Below the pieces are notes generated by a model. It saw only the letters and a program-made list of their open reading frames with translations. It did no database searches and was not told the DNA's origin. This document shows, piece after piece, positions 9,492-18,932 of a DNA stretch of 64,000 nt. The position numbers and the translations under genes are program-made. The DNA is from Massilia eurypsychrophila. Lineage in GTDB: Bacteria > Pseudomonadota > Gammaproteobacteria > Burkholderiales > Burkholderiaceae_D. The stretch spans positions 186,001-250,000 of the forward strand of contig NZ_PDOC01000006.1 in the NCBI RefSeq assembly GCF_002760655.1. Reading direction: 5' to 3'. Numbering within the stretch: the stretch's first letter is position 1; the number at the start of each line of letters is the position of its first letter.

Positions 9492-11399
9492 CTATTGCAC
9501 CGGCGGCGCCGGCGGCGCCGCCGGCAGCGGCGTGACGATGACGCCAGTATTGGCCGGCGAAGGAGCGGCCGGCGTGACCGTGACGGTGGCCGGCATCACG
9601 ACCGGCGCGCGGACGTTGGTGTCGGGACGGCGGCGAAAACTGGTCTCGGTGCCGGCCGAAAATTCCGACGCGCCCTGCGCCGGACGCTGGATGTTGCGCA
9701 CCAGGTGAGGCGTGATCGACAACACGATCTCGGTCTTGTCGGTCGAATCGCGCGTGCTGCCGAACAGGCGACCGAGGATCGGCAGGCTGCCAAAACCGGG
9801 CACCTTGCTGCCGCTGGTACGGTCTTCATTATTGATCAGGCCAGCGAGCACCTGGTTCTCGCCGTCTTTCAGCTGCAGCATGGTGGCGGCCGAACGGGTG
9901 CCGATGCGGTACGCCACCGAGCCCGACTTGGTGGTGACCGAGTCGACCAGGTTCGACACCTCGAGCGAAATGCGGATCGCCACTTCGTTGTTGAGGTAGA
10001 TGGTCGGCTCGACGTTCAGGGTCAGGCCGACATCGATGTAGTTGATCGACTCGGAAGCGATGCCGCCGCTGGCGCCGGCCGTGATGATGCTGGTGATGTT
10101 GGGGACCTTGTCGCCGATGACGACCTTGGCCTTTTCGCGGTTGCGCACGCGGATGCGCGGGTTGGCCAGCGTGTTGGAGTCGCCGTCGGTCTTGTTGGCG
10201 TTGGCGACGAGCGACACGCCGGTGACGCCGATGTTGCCGGAGTTGAGGTCGCGCAGCGCGTCGATCGTCAGCGCGCCGCCGGCGGCCGTTTGCAGTGGCG
10301 CGAAGCCCAGGCTCGACGGCCACGAGATGCCGAGGTCCATCAGGCGGCTGCGCTTGATCTCGAGGATCTCGACGTCGAGCATGACTTCCGGCTCGGCGAC
10401 GTCCTGCAGCGCGACCAGGCGGCTGGCCAGGCGCACCGCTTCCGGGCTGTCGCGCAGGATCACCAGGTTCAGCTTCTCGTCGACGACGACGTCGCGCGAC
10501 TTGAGGATCGTCTTGAGGGTATTGGCGACGACCTTGGCGTCGGCATTGGCCAGGAAGAAGGTCTTGACCGTCATCTCCTGGTATTCCTTCAGCTTGACCG
10601 CGTTGTTCGGGTAGACCAGGATGGTGTTGCCGTCCATGACCTGCTGCTCGAGCTGGTTGCTGACCAACAGATAGTAGATGGCCGCTTCGACGGTGCTGTT
10701 CTTCAGGAAGATCGAGGTGCGCTGGTCGGTCTTGACGTCTTTATCGAACAGGAAGTTCAGGCCCGAGCGGCGCGAGACGACCTCGAACACCTGCTTGAGC
10801 GAGGCGTCGCGAAACTCGATATTGAGCGGCAGCTTGTAGGCGGCCGACAGCCCGGCTTCGGCGGCCGGCGCCGCGGTCTTCTCGGTCACCTGCGCGGCCA
10901 GCAGGCGCGCCGCTTCGTGGTTCGGCCGCTCGGACAGGATCGCCGCGGTTTTCTGGCGCGCCAGCTCGTAGTCCTTCTTGTCGAAGGCGGCGGCGGCGTC
11001 GGCCAGCAGCACGGCGTGGCGGGCATCGGCTTCGACCAGGCGCAGGCCGGCGCGGGCGCGCTCGTGGGCCGGATCGAGCGCCAGCGCGCGCTGGTAGTTT
11101 TGCAGCGCCGGCGCGGCCTGGCCGTTGGCCAGCTCGCGCTCGGCCTGTTCGACCAGGCGCGTGGTGTTGCGGTCGCGCGCCTGCAGGAAGGCGTTCTTGT
11201 AGCGCGCGTTGCCAGGTTCGGCGGCGACCGCCTCGCGGTACTTCACCAGGCCCGCTTCGACCTGGCCGTCGGCAACCAGCTTTTCGCCGTCGCGGTAAGC
11301 CATCTGCGCGGCGCAGCCGGCCAGCGTCAGCGTGACGCAACCGAGGGCCAGCAGGCGCATCGCGCGCCGGCGGCGGGTGCCAATAAGATGGTGAGCCAT
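9492..11399 (-). CDS. Outer-membrane secretin of a type II secretion/type IV pilus-like system
   Basis: Lipoprotein secretin of 635 residues that would form the outer-membrane channel. The signal peptide ends in the lipobox LAGC. Residues about 35-180 are TPR-like helices, unusual for GspD and more like MSHA/Tad-type secretins. A secretin short domain follows ([20 protein letters not shown]), then N-type domains and the secretin core with [16 protein letters not shown] and [13 protein letters not shown]. The C-terminus is proline-rich. The ATG at 11399 overlaps the preceding stop codon as TGATG. A second ATG 13 codons in, closer to the signal peptide, is an alternative start. Confidence 0.9.
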   Translation of the reverse strand: MAHHLIGTRRRRAMRLLALGCVTLTLAGCAAQMAYRDGEKLVADGQVEAGLVKYREAVAAEPGNARYKNAFLQARDRNTTRLVEQAERELANGQAAPALQNYQRALALDPAHERARAGLRLVEADARHAVLLADAAAAFDKKDYELARQKTAAILSERPNHEAARLLAAQVTEKTAAPAAEAGLSAAYKLPLNIEFRDASLKQVFEVVSRRSGLNFLFDKDVKTDQRTSIFLKNSTVEAAIYYLLVSNQLEQQVMDGNTILVYPNNAVKLKEYQEMTVKTFFLANADAKVVANTLKTILKSRDVVVDEKLNLVILRDSPEAVRLASRLVALQDVAEPEVMLDVEILEIKRSRLMDLGISWPSSLGFAPLQTAAGGALTIDALRDLNSGNIGVTGVSLVANANKTDGDSNTLANPRIRVRNREKAKVVIGDKVPNITSIITAGASGGIASESINYIDVGLTLNVEPTIYLNNEVAIRISLEVSNLVDSVTTKSGSVAYRIGTRSAATMLQLKDGENQVLAGLINNEDRTSGSKVPGFGSLPILGRLFGSTRDSTDKTEIVLSITPHLVRNIQRPAQGASEFSAGTETSFRRRPDTNVRAPVVMPATVTVTPAAPSPANTGVIVTPLPAAPPAPPVQ

Positions 11400-11914
11400 C
11401 AGTCGCGTACTCCAATATTAAGCTGTTGAACCTGATTCATCGGCAGGTAGGTGAACGTCATGCCCGGCGGCGCGATGGCGTCGACCCGGTACACGCCGTC
11501 GATCACGGTCTTGTTCCGCACGATCAAAGTCTCGGCGCCGCGCGCGAGGAACACTTCCCATTCGCCCTTTTCGACGGCTTTGCCGACGAAGGTGAACGGC
11601 AGCGGCGGCGCGGTGGGCGGCGGTGGCGGCGGCGCCGGTTGCGGCGGCGGTGGCGGCGGCGTCCAGTCACGGCTGCCGAAAGCGTCGGCGCCGTCGCCGG
11701 CGGCGATCAGCTCGTCACGCGGCAGCAAGCGCAGGATGGCCGGGGCGGTGGCATCTTTCGGCGCGGCGGCGACGACGCGCGCGGGGGCGGTGGACGCCGC
11801 CGGCGCGCGCACCACCGGCTCGACCACTTCGCCGCCGGGGGTCTTGTCGCCGAAGATGGCAAAGCCGGCGGCGACGACCAGTGCGGCTCCCATCAGCATG
11901 TGGCGCGGCGTCAT
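11399..11914 (-). CDS. PilP/GspC-like inner-membrane linker protein
   Basis: 171 residues. One N-terminal membrane helix (ALVVAAGFAIFG) precedes an Ala/Pro-rich periplasmic region with a striking proline run (residues about 84-104) and a C-terminal domain from about 108 (FTFVGKAVEKGEWEVFLARG, then LNIGV near the end). This resembles the small beta domain of PilP or the HR domain of GspC, which contact the secretin. Position directly before the secretin and after PilM/N/O-like genes supports the call. Homologues are often labelled 'secretion system X translation initiation factor', a name that says nothing about function. The start overlaps the upstream gene by ATGA. Confidence 0.75.
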   Translation of the reverse strand: MTPRHMLMGAALVVAAGFAIFGDKTPGGEVVEPVVRAPAASTAPARVVAAAPKDATAPAILRLLPRDELIAAGDGADAFGSRDWTPPPPPPQPAPPPPPPTAPPLPFTFVGKAVEKGEWEVFLARGAETLIVRNKTVIDGVYRVDAIAPPGMTFTYLPMNQVQQLNIGVRD

Positions 11915-12495
11915 CGCGGCGCTCCCGGCGCCTGGTCGGCCAGGTACAAGGTCAGGCGCACGCGCGCTTCGACGGCCGGCGCGCCGATGGTATCGCGCCG
12001 AAAACTGATTTCGTCGAGCGAGGCAAACGGGATCGCGCGCAGCGCCTGCATGCCGAACTGCCAGATGGCGCCGTAGCTGCCCTTGACCGGCAGGTTGACT
12101 TGGTAGGTATGGAAGCGGCCGTTCTGGTCGTATGCGCTCTTGTACTCGCCCTGGCTGAGCACCAGTCCGGTCTTCTGCGCCAGCGCGAACAGCGTCCTGA
12201 CCTGCTGTTCGGCATAGCGGCGCTCGCCCAGCGTGTCGTAGAACAGCGCCAGGTTATGGTCGGCGCTGGCCGGCGCCGCCGACGGCAGCGCGACGCGCAG
12301 CGGCGCCGGCGTCATCGCCTGCTTCAACGCGGCGGCCTGTCGCTCGCCTTGCAGCGCGCGCGCCGGCAGCAGCCAGGCCAGCGACAGCGCGGCGGCCAGG
12401 CACAGCACGATGGCGACGACGGCCACCGGTCCCAGCGCGGCAAGGGCGAGACGCATGCGCAGGTACATACTGGAAAGGACAGTTGCGGCGTTCAT
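11911..12495 (-). CDS. PilO-like inner-membrane platform protein
   Basis: 194 residues: a short cytoplasmic N-terminus, one membrane helix (about residues 20-44, AVVAIVLCLAAALSLAWLLP), then a soluble region with the PilO/GspM-like pattern (FYDTLGERRYAEQQVRTLFA ... LVLSQGEYKS ... VNLPVKGSYGAIWQFG ... LDEISFRRD). PilO dimerises with PilN to align the secretin and ATPase complexes. The ATG at 12495 overlaps the PilN-like stop codon (ATGA). The reading frame is open well upstream, but that part is antisense-like and in the wrong frame for the operon. Confidence 0.78.
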   Translation of the reverse strand: MNAATVLSSMYLRMRLALAALGPVAVVAIVLCLAAALSLAWLLPARALQGERQAAALKQAMTPAPLRVALPSAAPASADHNLALFYDTLGERRYAEQQVRTLFALAQKTGLVLSQGEYKSAYDQNGRFHTYQVNLPVKGSYGAIWQFGMQALRAIPFASLDEISFRRDTIGAPAVEARVRLTLYLADQAPGAPR

Positions 12496-13040
12496 CGGGC
12501 GCTCCACTGGGCGTCGATCTGGAAGCGGATCGGTTTGTTCGGATCGAGCTCGTTGATCTCGTGGCGCAGCAGCGCGACGCCAGAAAACAGTTCCTGCCGC
12601 TTGAGCCGCTCGATGTAGCCGATCATCTCGTCGCTGGTTTTCGCTTCGGCGGTGATCTTCATGCTGCGCCGGCGCGGATCGGGTTCCAGCGCCAGCAAGG
12701 CGACGCCCTTCGGCGTGGCGTCGGCGACGGCGTCGCGCAGCGCGCGCCACGGCAGGTTCAGCTGCATGACGGCGGCGTTGAGGGCCGCTGCCTGCGGCGC
12801 GCCGATTGGCGGCAGCGGCGGCGCGGCGGCAACGACCACCACCGGCCCGGCCGACTGCGCGCGCACCAGCGCCAACTGCGTGTCGAGCGCACGCTGGCGC
12901 GCCATCGTCTGCCAGCCGATGAAGCCGGCGCCTGCGCACAGCAGCAGCGCCAGCAGCGCCAGGCTCCACGCCAGAACGCCGGTGCGATGCAGCGTGCGCG
13001 CCAGGCTCGGTGGCGCGAAATCGATGCGCACGCGCTTCAT
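12492..13040 (-). CDS. PilN-like inner-membrane platform protein
   Basis: 182 residues: a short N-terminus (MKRVRIDFAPPS), one membrane helix (about 25-45), a periplasmic coiled segment and a ferredoxin-like domain with the ITAEAKTSDEMIGYIERLKR pattern common in PilN/GspL-type proteins. It follows the PilM-like gene with an ATGA overlap and is followed the same way by the PilO-like gene. In pili and type II systems this partner couples the cytoplasmic actin-like protein to the periplasmic scaffold. Confidence 0.78.
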   Translation of the reverse strand: MKRVRIDFAPPSLARTLHRTGVLAWSLALLALLLCAGAGFIGWQTMARQRALDTQLALVRAQSAGPVVVVAAAPPLPPIGAPQAAALNAAVMQLNLPWRALRDAVADATPKGVALLALEPDPRRRSMKITAEAKTSDEMIGYIERLKRQELFSGVALLRHEINELDPNKPIRFQIDAQWSAR

Positions 13041-13840
13041 GCGGCGCTCCCGCTGGCGGCCAGGCGCGCGCTTGCCGACCAGCCGCCCGGCGCGGCGGCG
13101 CCAAGCCGGGTGCAGGCGCCCGCTTCCAGCCAGGCCGGCGGCACGCTGCCCCACAACTGCAGCCGCTGCGGCGCCGCCATGTTCATGCGCAGCGCTTCGC
13201 GTCCGACGTGCGCGGCGAGCCAGGCGGGGTCGGCGCCGTCGGGCAGCGCGGCGGCGCGCACGGCGCCAATGGCGTGGCCGCCCGCTTCGACGGCGCCGAG
13301 CGTGAGCACGCCGTCGTGGACGACGCCGAACCAGGCGCCGGCACGCAGCGCGCCGGCGTAGCGATTGAGCACGGCGACGAACTGCGGCACAATTTCCACA
13401 GTGTCCAGGCGTTGCAGCGCGGCGCCCTGCCCCAGCGCGCCGAGCAACGCGCGCGGCAGCGCCGCGGCGAGGAAGGGGCGCACCGGGTCCCAGCCGGCCT
13501 GGATGGTCCAGCCGGCGGCCGGCTCGCCATACAGGCGCTGGAAGCGCAGCGCGGCTGCCGCTTCGAGGTCGGCGAGGCGGGTGGTGTTGGCCGGCGGCGT
13601 GACTTGCCACAGCCGCACCAGGTCGTCGGCGAGCACGATCGTCAGCGGCCAGCCGGCGTGGCCTTCGAACACGGCGGCGAGCGCCGCGCGCACGCTGTCG
13701 GCATGCTCGAGCGCCCCCGGTTCGAGCGCGTGTTCGGCCAGCAGATCGGCCGGCGCGCCGCCCCAGCGGGTCGTTTTTACCAGCGCGATGCCGCCCGCTG
13801 CGACGCCCAGGCGCAGCGCTTTGCCAAAGCCGCTACGCAT
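13037..13840 (-). CDS. PilM/GspL-like cytoplasmic platform protein (divergent)
   Basis: 267 residues with no membrane helix. Position between GspE and the PilN-like gene, cytoplasmic character and weak actin-fold features (repeated LGVAAGG- and WFGVVHDG-type beta hairpins) suggest a PilM or MshI equivalent, but the sequence is alanine-rich and diverged and no clear nucleotide-binding motif is visible. The start overlaps gspE by eight bases and the stop overlaps the next gene by ATGA. The call depends mainly on gene order. Confidence 0.6.
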   Translation of the reverse strand: MRSGFGKALRLGVAAGGIALVKTTRWGGAPADLLAEHALEPGALEHADSVRAALAAVFEGHAGWPLTIVLADDLVRLWQVTPPANTTRLADLEAAAALRFQRLYGEPAAGWTIQAGWDPVRPFLAAALPRALLGALGQGAALQRLDTVEIVPQFVAVLNRYAGALRAGAWFGVVHDGVLTLGAVEAGGHAIGAVRAAALPDGADPAWLAAHVGREALRMNMAAPQRLQLWGSVPPAWLEAGACTRLGAAAPGGWSASARLAASGSAA

Positions 13841-15542
13841 GCAAGGTCACCCGCTTGATTTCGGTCAGCGTGGTGGCGCCGCGCTTGACCAGGTCGAGCG
13901 CGGCCAGGCGCAGGCTGCGGGTGCCGTTGTCGTAGGCGGCCGCCTTGATTTTGCGGATCGGCTGCTTGTCGACGATCATCTCGCGGATTTCGTCGTTGAG
14001 GGTGAGGATTTCGGCGATCGAGCGGCGCCCCTTGTAGCCGGTGCCGCGGCAGTCGCCGCAGCCTTTGCCCTGCATGAACAGCCAGTCCTGGACGTCGACG
14101 CGGGCCAGGTTGACGGCGGCCAGTTCGGCGTCGTCGGGCCGATACGCGGTGGCGCAGTGCGGGCAGTTGGTGCGCACCAGCCGCTGGGCCCAGATGCCGT
14201 TGAGCGCCGAGACGAAGGCGTACGGGTCGATGCCCATGTGGGTGAAGCGGCCGAACACGTCGAACACGTTATTGGCGTGCACGGTGGTGAGCACCAGGTG
14301 GCCGGTCAGCGCCGACTGCACAGCGATTTCGGCGGTCTCGCGGTCGCGGATTTCGCCGACCATGATCTTGTCCGGGTCGTGCCGCAGGATCGAGCGCAGG
14401 CCCTTGGCGAACGTCAGTCCCTTCTTCTCGTTGACCGGGATCTGCAGGATGCCGGGCAGCTGGTATTCGACCGGGTCTTCGATGGTGATGATCTTCTCGC
14501 GGCCGTTGTTAATTTCGGTCAGCGCCGCATACAAGGTGGTGGTCTTGCCGGAGCCGGTCGGGCCGGTTACCAGCAGCATGCCGTAGGCTTCCTGCGCCAG
14601 ACTACGCAGCGACACCAGCGAGGCGGCGTCGAAGCCGAGCGCTTCCAGCGTGAGGGCGCCGTAGGCTTCGATCATGGCGCGCTTGTCGAGGATACGGATG
14701 ACCGCGTCCTCGCCGTGAATGCTCGGCATGATCGACACGCGCAGGTCGATCTCGCGCCCGCCCGACTCGACGCGGAAGCTGCCGTCCTGCGGAATGCGGC
14801 GCTCGGAGATGTCGAGTTCGGCCAGCACCTTCAGGCGCGAGATGACCTGCTCGGCCACTTCGATGCCGTTCACCGCGGTGGCGTGATCGAGCACGCCGTC
14901 GATGCGGTACTTGACGGCCAGGCCGCCGGCGGTGCTCTCGAGGTGGATGTCGGAGGCGCCGGCTTTCAAGGCGTCGTACAGGGTCGAGTTGACCAGCCGG
15001 ACCGCCGGACTGGCCGCTTCGCTGACGGACGCGAACGACAGCACCGCGGTGGCCTTGCCGTCGCGCTTGGCGTCAAGCACGCCGGGCGACAGGCTGTCGA
15101 CCGCGCGCGCCGACTCCTCGTGCTTGCCGAGGTAGGCCTGGATGTCGGAGGCCAGCGCCAGGCGGGTTTGCAGCGGCTGCTGGGCGGTGGCGCGGGCGCG
15201 CGCGCCCAGCCAGGTCTGCAGGTCGAGGTCAAACGGGTCGGACAGCACGCCGATCAGTTCGCGCGTGGGACTACGCAGCAGCACGCAGCGGCGCGCCAGC
15301 GCTTCGGACAGCGGCAGCAGGTCGAACGCCGGCGTGAAGGCCAGCATGTCGGCCGTTTCGGCCACCGCCAGGCCGAGCGGCGCGGCCAGCGCGCGCACCA
15401 GCTGGCGCGGGTCGGCGCCGGTTTCGGCTTCGATCTCGTCGACCAGCGAACGCTGCGAGGCCGCGCTGCGGGCGCGGCAGCGCGCCAGCAAGGCCGGGTC
15501 GAGCGGCGCCAGCGGCGCCGTTGCCGTGAGCGGCGCGTTCAC
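13833..15542 (-). CDS. GspE/PilB-family secretion ATPase
   Basis: Cytoplasmic AAA-type motor of 569 residues. An N-terminal MshEN-like domain (residues about 45-140) precedes the ATPase core: GPTGSGKT at 327-334 with Lys333, an Asp box around TIEDPVEYQL, a Walker B-type IMVGEIRDRETAE and a His box (LVLTTVHAN). A tetracysteine zinc site typical of GspE/PilB follows (CPHC ... CGDC). It overlaps gspF by ATGA and powers assembly of the pseudopilus. All catalytic motifs are intact. Confidence 0.94.
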   Translation of the reverse strand: MNAPLTATAPLAPLDPALLARCRARSAASQRSLVDEIEAETGADPRQLVRALAAPLGLAVAETADMLAFTPAFDLLPLSEALARRCVLLRSPTRELIGVLSDPFDLDLQTWLGARARATAQQPLQTRLALASDIQAYLGKHEESARAVDSLSPGVLDAKRDGKATAVLSFASVSEAASPAVRLVNSTLYDALKAGASDIHLESTAGGLAVKYRIDGVLDHATAVNGIEVAEQVISRLKVLAELDISERRIPQDGSFRVESGGREIDLRVSIMPSIHGEDAVIRILDKRAMIEAYGALTLEALGFDAASLVSLRSLAQEAYGMLLVTGPTGSGKTTTLYAALTEINNGREKIITIEDPVEYQLPGILQIPVNEKKGLTFAKGLRSILRHDPDKIMVGEIRDRETAEIAVQSALTGHLVLTTVHANNVFDVFGRFTHMGIDPYAFVSALNGIWAQRLVRTNCPHCATAYRPDDAELAAVNLARVDVQDWLFMQGKGCGDCRGTGYKGRRSIAEILTLNDEIREMIVDKQPIRKIKAAAYDNGTRSLRLAALDLVKRGATTLTEIKRVTLHA

Positions 15543-16714
15543 GACATGTCTCCGGCCAGGTCGAAAATCGGCATGTACAGCAGCACCACGATGGCGCCCA
15601 CCACCAGCCCGATGGCCGCCATCAGCAGCGGCTCGAAGGTGCGCGTGAAGCGGTCGATCCAGCGGCTGATTTCGCCGTCGTAGAAGGCGGCCGACTGGGT
15701 CAGCATCGGCCCCATGTCGCCGGTGCGCTCGCCGACGCGCAGCATACGCAGCGAGATCGGCGTGGTCAGGCCATTGGCGGCAAACGCGCTCGACAACGGC
15801 AGGCCCGATTCGATCTCGAGGCGCGCCTGCCGCAGGCCGGCGCGCACGGCGGGCGAGACCATCGACTGCACCGTGTCGATCGCATGGACGATCGGGATGC
15901 CGCCTTCGCTGAGCATGCCAAGCGTCAGGTACAGGCGCGAGAGTTCATAGATGCGGACCCGCTCGCGCAGGCCGGGCAGGCGCGCCAGCAGGCCGGCGAC
16001 GCCGCCGCGGGCGAGCATGTGGCGCACGCCGAAGAACACCAGCGCGGCAAGGGCGCCGACGCCGGCCAGCAGCAGGCCGGTGTGGTTGGCGGCGAACTGC
16101 CCCCACGACAGCATCAGGCGCGACATGAACGGCAGGTCGCGCCCGGCGCCCTGGTAGACCTCGGCGAATTTCGGCACCACGTAGGTAATCAAAAAGCCGC
16201 TGACGGCGCCGCCGACGGCCAGCAGGATCATCGGATAAATGGCGGCGCTGACGATCTTTGCGCGCACCGTGTCGATGCGCTGCTGGTAGTCGATGTAGCG
16301 CGCCAGCGAACGTGGCAGGTCGCTGGTGCCTTCGGCGGCCTTGACGATGCCGATGTACAGCGGCGGGAAGCGGTCGGCCTGCTCGGCGAGCACGCTGGAA
16401 AAGCGCTTGCCTTCGCGCAGGCCGGCGAGCAGGCGTCCGAGCACGTTGGCCAGCGCCGGATTGGCTTCCTTCTCCAGCAGCGCCTCGAGCGCTTCGACGA
16501 CGCCGAGGCCCGCCGACAGCAGCGCCAGCAGCTCCTGGCTAAACAGCACCAGCGAGATGCCGCCCCTGGTGCGGGCGCCGCCGCGGCGCTTGACCTTGGA
16601 GACGAACAGGCCGCGCGCCTCGACCTGGCGGCGGGCGTCGGCCTCGTCGAGCGCATCGATGCTCAACTGTTCGACCACGGCGTCGGGCGACAGAGCGCGC
16701 ACCTCGTACTGCAT
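15539..16714 (-). CDS. GspF/PilC-family inner-membrane platform protein
   Basis: 391 residues with two repeated T2SSF domains (about 65-190 and 265-385), each followed by membrane helices. Typical motifs are FSQELLALLSAGLGVVEALE and, in the second copy, LYLTLGMLSEGGIPIVHAID then MLRVGERTGDMGPML. It is the core membrane protein on which GspE acts. The start is MQYEVRALSPD at 16714, the classic GspF beginning. The frame stays open upstream into gspG but encodes nothing sensible there. A 14-base gap separates it from the GspG-like gene. Confidence 0.93.
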   Translation of the reverse strand: MQYEVRALSPDAVVEQLSIDALDEADARRQVEARGLFVSKVKRRGGARTRGGISLVLFSQELLALLSAGLGVVEALEALLEKEANPALANVLGRLLAGLREGKRFSSVLAEQADRFPPLYIGIVKAAEGTSDLPRSLARYIDYQQRIDTVRAKIVSAAIYPMILLAVGGAVSGFLITYVVPKFAEVYQGAGRDLPFMSRLMLSWGQFAANHTGLLLAGVGALAALVFFGVRHMLARGGVAGLLARLPGLRERVRIYELSRLYLTLGMLSEGGIPIVHAIDTVQSMVSPAVRAGLRQARLEIESGLPLSSAFAANGLTTPISLRMLRVGERTGDMGPMLTQSAAFYDGEISRWIDRFTRTFEPLLMAAIGLVVGAIVVLLYMPIFDLAGDMS

Positions 16715-16728
16715 GTTCTGGGCCCGTC

Positions 16729-17169
16729 CTAGTTGGTGATGTCGGCGGCGTCGCCGCTGCCGCCAGGCTGGCCGTCGCGGCCTAGCGAGAGGATCTCGTA
16801 TTCGCCTTTCGCGCCCGGCGCGCGGTACTGGAACGGGTGGCCCCACGGATCGGGCGGCAAGGCCTTCTTCAGGTACGGACCGTTCCACTTGGCCGCGCCG
16901 CTGGCCGGCGCCGTCAGCAGCGCGGCGAGGCCTTCTTCGGTATTCGGATAGCGGCCGACGTCGAGCCGGTAGGTGTCGAGCGACTTTTCGAAGGCGCCGA
17001 TCTGCGCCTTCGCGATCGTCACTTCGGATTTGCCCAGCTGCGAAAAATATTTCGGACCGACGTAGGCGGCCAGCAGGCCGATGATGACGATGACGACGAG
17101 CAGCTCGAGCAGCGTGAAGCCGTTGACATGCCGGCGACGCAATCCGCCCTGTTTGATTGCAAAATACAT
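16729..17169 (-). CDS. GspG-type major pseudopilin, first gene of the operon
   Basis: 146 residues. The leader ends at Gly17 and mature FTLLELLVVIVIIGLLAAYV carries Glu5. The C-terminal part is a textbook GspG domain: DTYRLDVGRYPNTEEGLAAL, DPWGHPFQYR and the calcium-binding end LSLGRDGQPGGSG with DAADITN. The ATG at 17169 has AGGAG eight bases upstream, and an upstream in-frame start at 17223 is less likely. It opens an 11-gene run of tightly spaced genes down to 7970. Confidence 0.93.
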   Translation of the reverse strand: MYFAIKQGGLRRRHVNGFTLLELLVVIVIIGLLAAYVGPKYFSQLGKSEVTIAKAQIGAFEKSLDTYRLDVGRYPNTEEGLAALLTAPASGAAKWNGPYLKKALPPDPWGHPFQYRAPGAKGEYEILSLGRDGQPGGSGDAADITN

Positions 17170-17371
17170 CAGACCGACTCCTGTTGCGCTGCATTGGTGC
17201 GAGCAGCCCCGCCCGGTGGGCAAAGCGCGATTTTGGCGTGCAAGGCTACCATGCCGTTCGCAACTTCGACAACTCTTCTTTATCGATACCGGCCCGCCGG
17301 CAACAGCGCTAGTTTGTCTAGAAAAATCGCCTGATCGGTGACGAAAAAATCAAGCTTTATCGATTGAAGTA

Positions 17372-17399
17372 TTGACGAGCATATTGCCACTCCTACTAT
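17372..17399 (+). promoter_or_regulatory. Sigma-70-like promoter upstream of the broken PEP-CTERM gene
   Basis: TTGACG (17372-17377), 16 bases and TACTAT (17394-17399) point rightward, with a predicted start near 17406, about 78 bases before the ATG at 17484. Confidence 0.45.
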
Positions 17400-17483
17400 T
17401 TTCGGTGACACTCGGTAACGCGGCGCCGACCACCCGAAGGCATACCGTCCGGCAAATCCCCCCGCCCACACGAAGCGCAAGAG

Positions 17484-18263
17484 ATGAATCGCCAACCGAA
17501 CCGCGCCAGGCGCAACCGTGCGCACGCCATCGCCCGCCACCTCCTCGCTGCCGGCGTCGCCAGCGCCCTATGCCTCGGCGCAGCGCGTGCCGGCACGCCC
17601 GTCACCCTCGATTTCGAGTCCGTCACCAACGTCGTCAGTGGGACGCTGGCGCCCGGCGACACCGTGCACAACAGCTACGACGCGTGCTACCGGGCCGGCT
17701 TCAGGGTGCAAGTGCGTAACAGCGCCACCGCCGCGGCGCATGACCACGGCCTGGTCGGCGCGCGCATCGACGGCGGCGACCCGTTCGGCTGCCTGCTGGC
17801 CGCCCGCCCGGCCCACGACAGCAGGTACTTTGCGGGCCTGAACGACGGTGCGCTCGCTCTGTCGCGCAACGATCATCTCGCGTTCACGGTGGACGCTGTC
17901 AGGTTCGCCTTCATCGGTCTAACGGAGTCCGGCCCGGTCCAGCTGTCGCTCACCGGCACCCTGGCGGGCGGCGGCACGCTGTAGGTCAGCAACGATTTTC
18001 CCGGCCAGGTGGGCGGCGCCGTCCAGTTCGACCAGTTCGTGCTCGGCGCCTTCAACGCCGCCGCGCTGACCGGCCTGCGCATCGACGCCTGCCTGTACGT
18101 CGGCAGCGGCGCCTGCGTATTCGACCACATGACGACGCAGAACCAGGCCCAGTTCGCGATCGACAACGTGCAGCTGACGGCGGTGCCAGAGCAGGGCGCG
18201 CTGACGATGCTGATGGCTGGCCGGGCCGGCATCACGCTGCTGGCGCGCCACCGCGCCAGGTAG
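17484..18263 (+). pseudogene. PEP-CTERM protein gene interrupted by an amber codon
   Basis: A signal peptide (HLLAAGVASALCLGAARAG) and 166 codons of a secreted beta-rich protein end at TAG (17982-17984). The same frame continues for 92 sense codons in the same style (VSNDFPGQVGGAVQFDQFVL ... FAIDNVQLTAVPEQ) and finishes with a PEP-CTERM-like tail. That tail is itself worn: the motif reads VPEQ rather than VPEP, and an Arg (18222-18224) sits inside what should be the hydrophobic anchor, before the terminal Arg cluster. TAC to TAG would explain the stop. Three independent blemishes suggest a decaying gene rather than a sequencing error, though a single-base error at the stop cannot be excluded. 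Confidence 0.72.
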
Positions 18264-18292
18264 CGCCCTCCCCCACCTCAGGAACCGACGCC

Positions 18293-18487
18293 ATGAACCT
18301 GCGCACCCATTCCCGACCATTCGCGTTCGCCATGCTGGCAATGCTGTTCAGCCTGGCCTCGCATCGCGCCGCGCGGCTACAACTGCGGCGCCCGCCAGCG
18401 GGGCTAAGCGGGGCGCCGGCGCGGGTGCGGCGCCTGACGTTCGGCAACCCAATCAGGCGCCTCGGCCTGCTGGCGGGCGCTCACTGA
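18293..18487 (+). CDS. Short exported-looking ORF, possibly a gene remnant
   Basis: 64 codons preceded by AGGA. The first 25 residues look like a signal peptide (FAFAMLAMLFSLASHRAA), but the rest is arginine-rich, resembles no family I know and could be out-of-frame sequence after a frameshift. It directly follows the decayed PEP-CTERM gene. Probably a remnant of a second secreted protein and not a working gene. Confidence 0.25.
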   Translation: MNLRTHSRPFAFAMLAMLFSLASHRAARLQLRRPPAGLSGAPARVRRLTFGNPIRRLGLLAGAH

Positions 18488-18932
18488 GCGCATCGATGTT
18501 GACCTGCTCGCGCACGGCATGCGGGCACGCCGCCCACGACTCTGCACTGCCCCCCTCGGTGGCCAGCAACTCGCGCGCAGAGGCCGCCACAGCGCCCTCA
18601 CCATAGTATTTTTCGCCGACCAACCGGAAAAGCAATCGATTGCGGATCCGGTTTTTGCATCTTGTCAACACTCATAAAACATTCCCGTGTTCAAAAACAA
18701 CATACAGCGATGCAACCTTACGAGCAGCTCTGATAGCCAAATCCGAATGAAATCGCCAGTTTTGGTGAGAAATATGAATTTTGCACGTTAATATTTTCCT
18801 CACAAGAATTGTTTCTGTTGATATAGTAATTAGCAACCGAACACGTAAAGTGTCAAATCGACAAAATTGATGCACCGGGCGTGGATAATTTTTCGACGGT
18901 AACTTCCCCACCTTCTACGGAGTCCTATAGCA
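18488..18932. other. Intergenic region without a convincing gene
   Basis: The first 170 bases are GC-rich like coding DNA and hold a 72-codon minus-strand frame (18453-18671) with no recognisable features. From about 18650 to 18900 the sequence is markedly AT-rich for this genome and probably contains the promoter and leader of the PEP-CTERM gene at 18933, but I could not fix a convincing -35/-10 pair. Confidence 0.5.

Noticed and set aside
17982-17984. TAG as a programmed recoding site (pyrrolysine or read-through)
   Set aside because: No recoding signal is visible, pyrrolysine use is not expected in this group, and the downstream sorting signal is itself damaged, which points to decay.
18453-18671. 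72-codon minus-strand frame (MLTRCKNRIRNR...)
   Set aside because: No ribosome site, no recognisable motif, and it lies in a region of decaying sequence.
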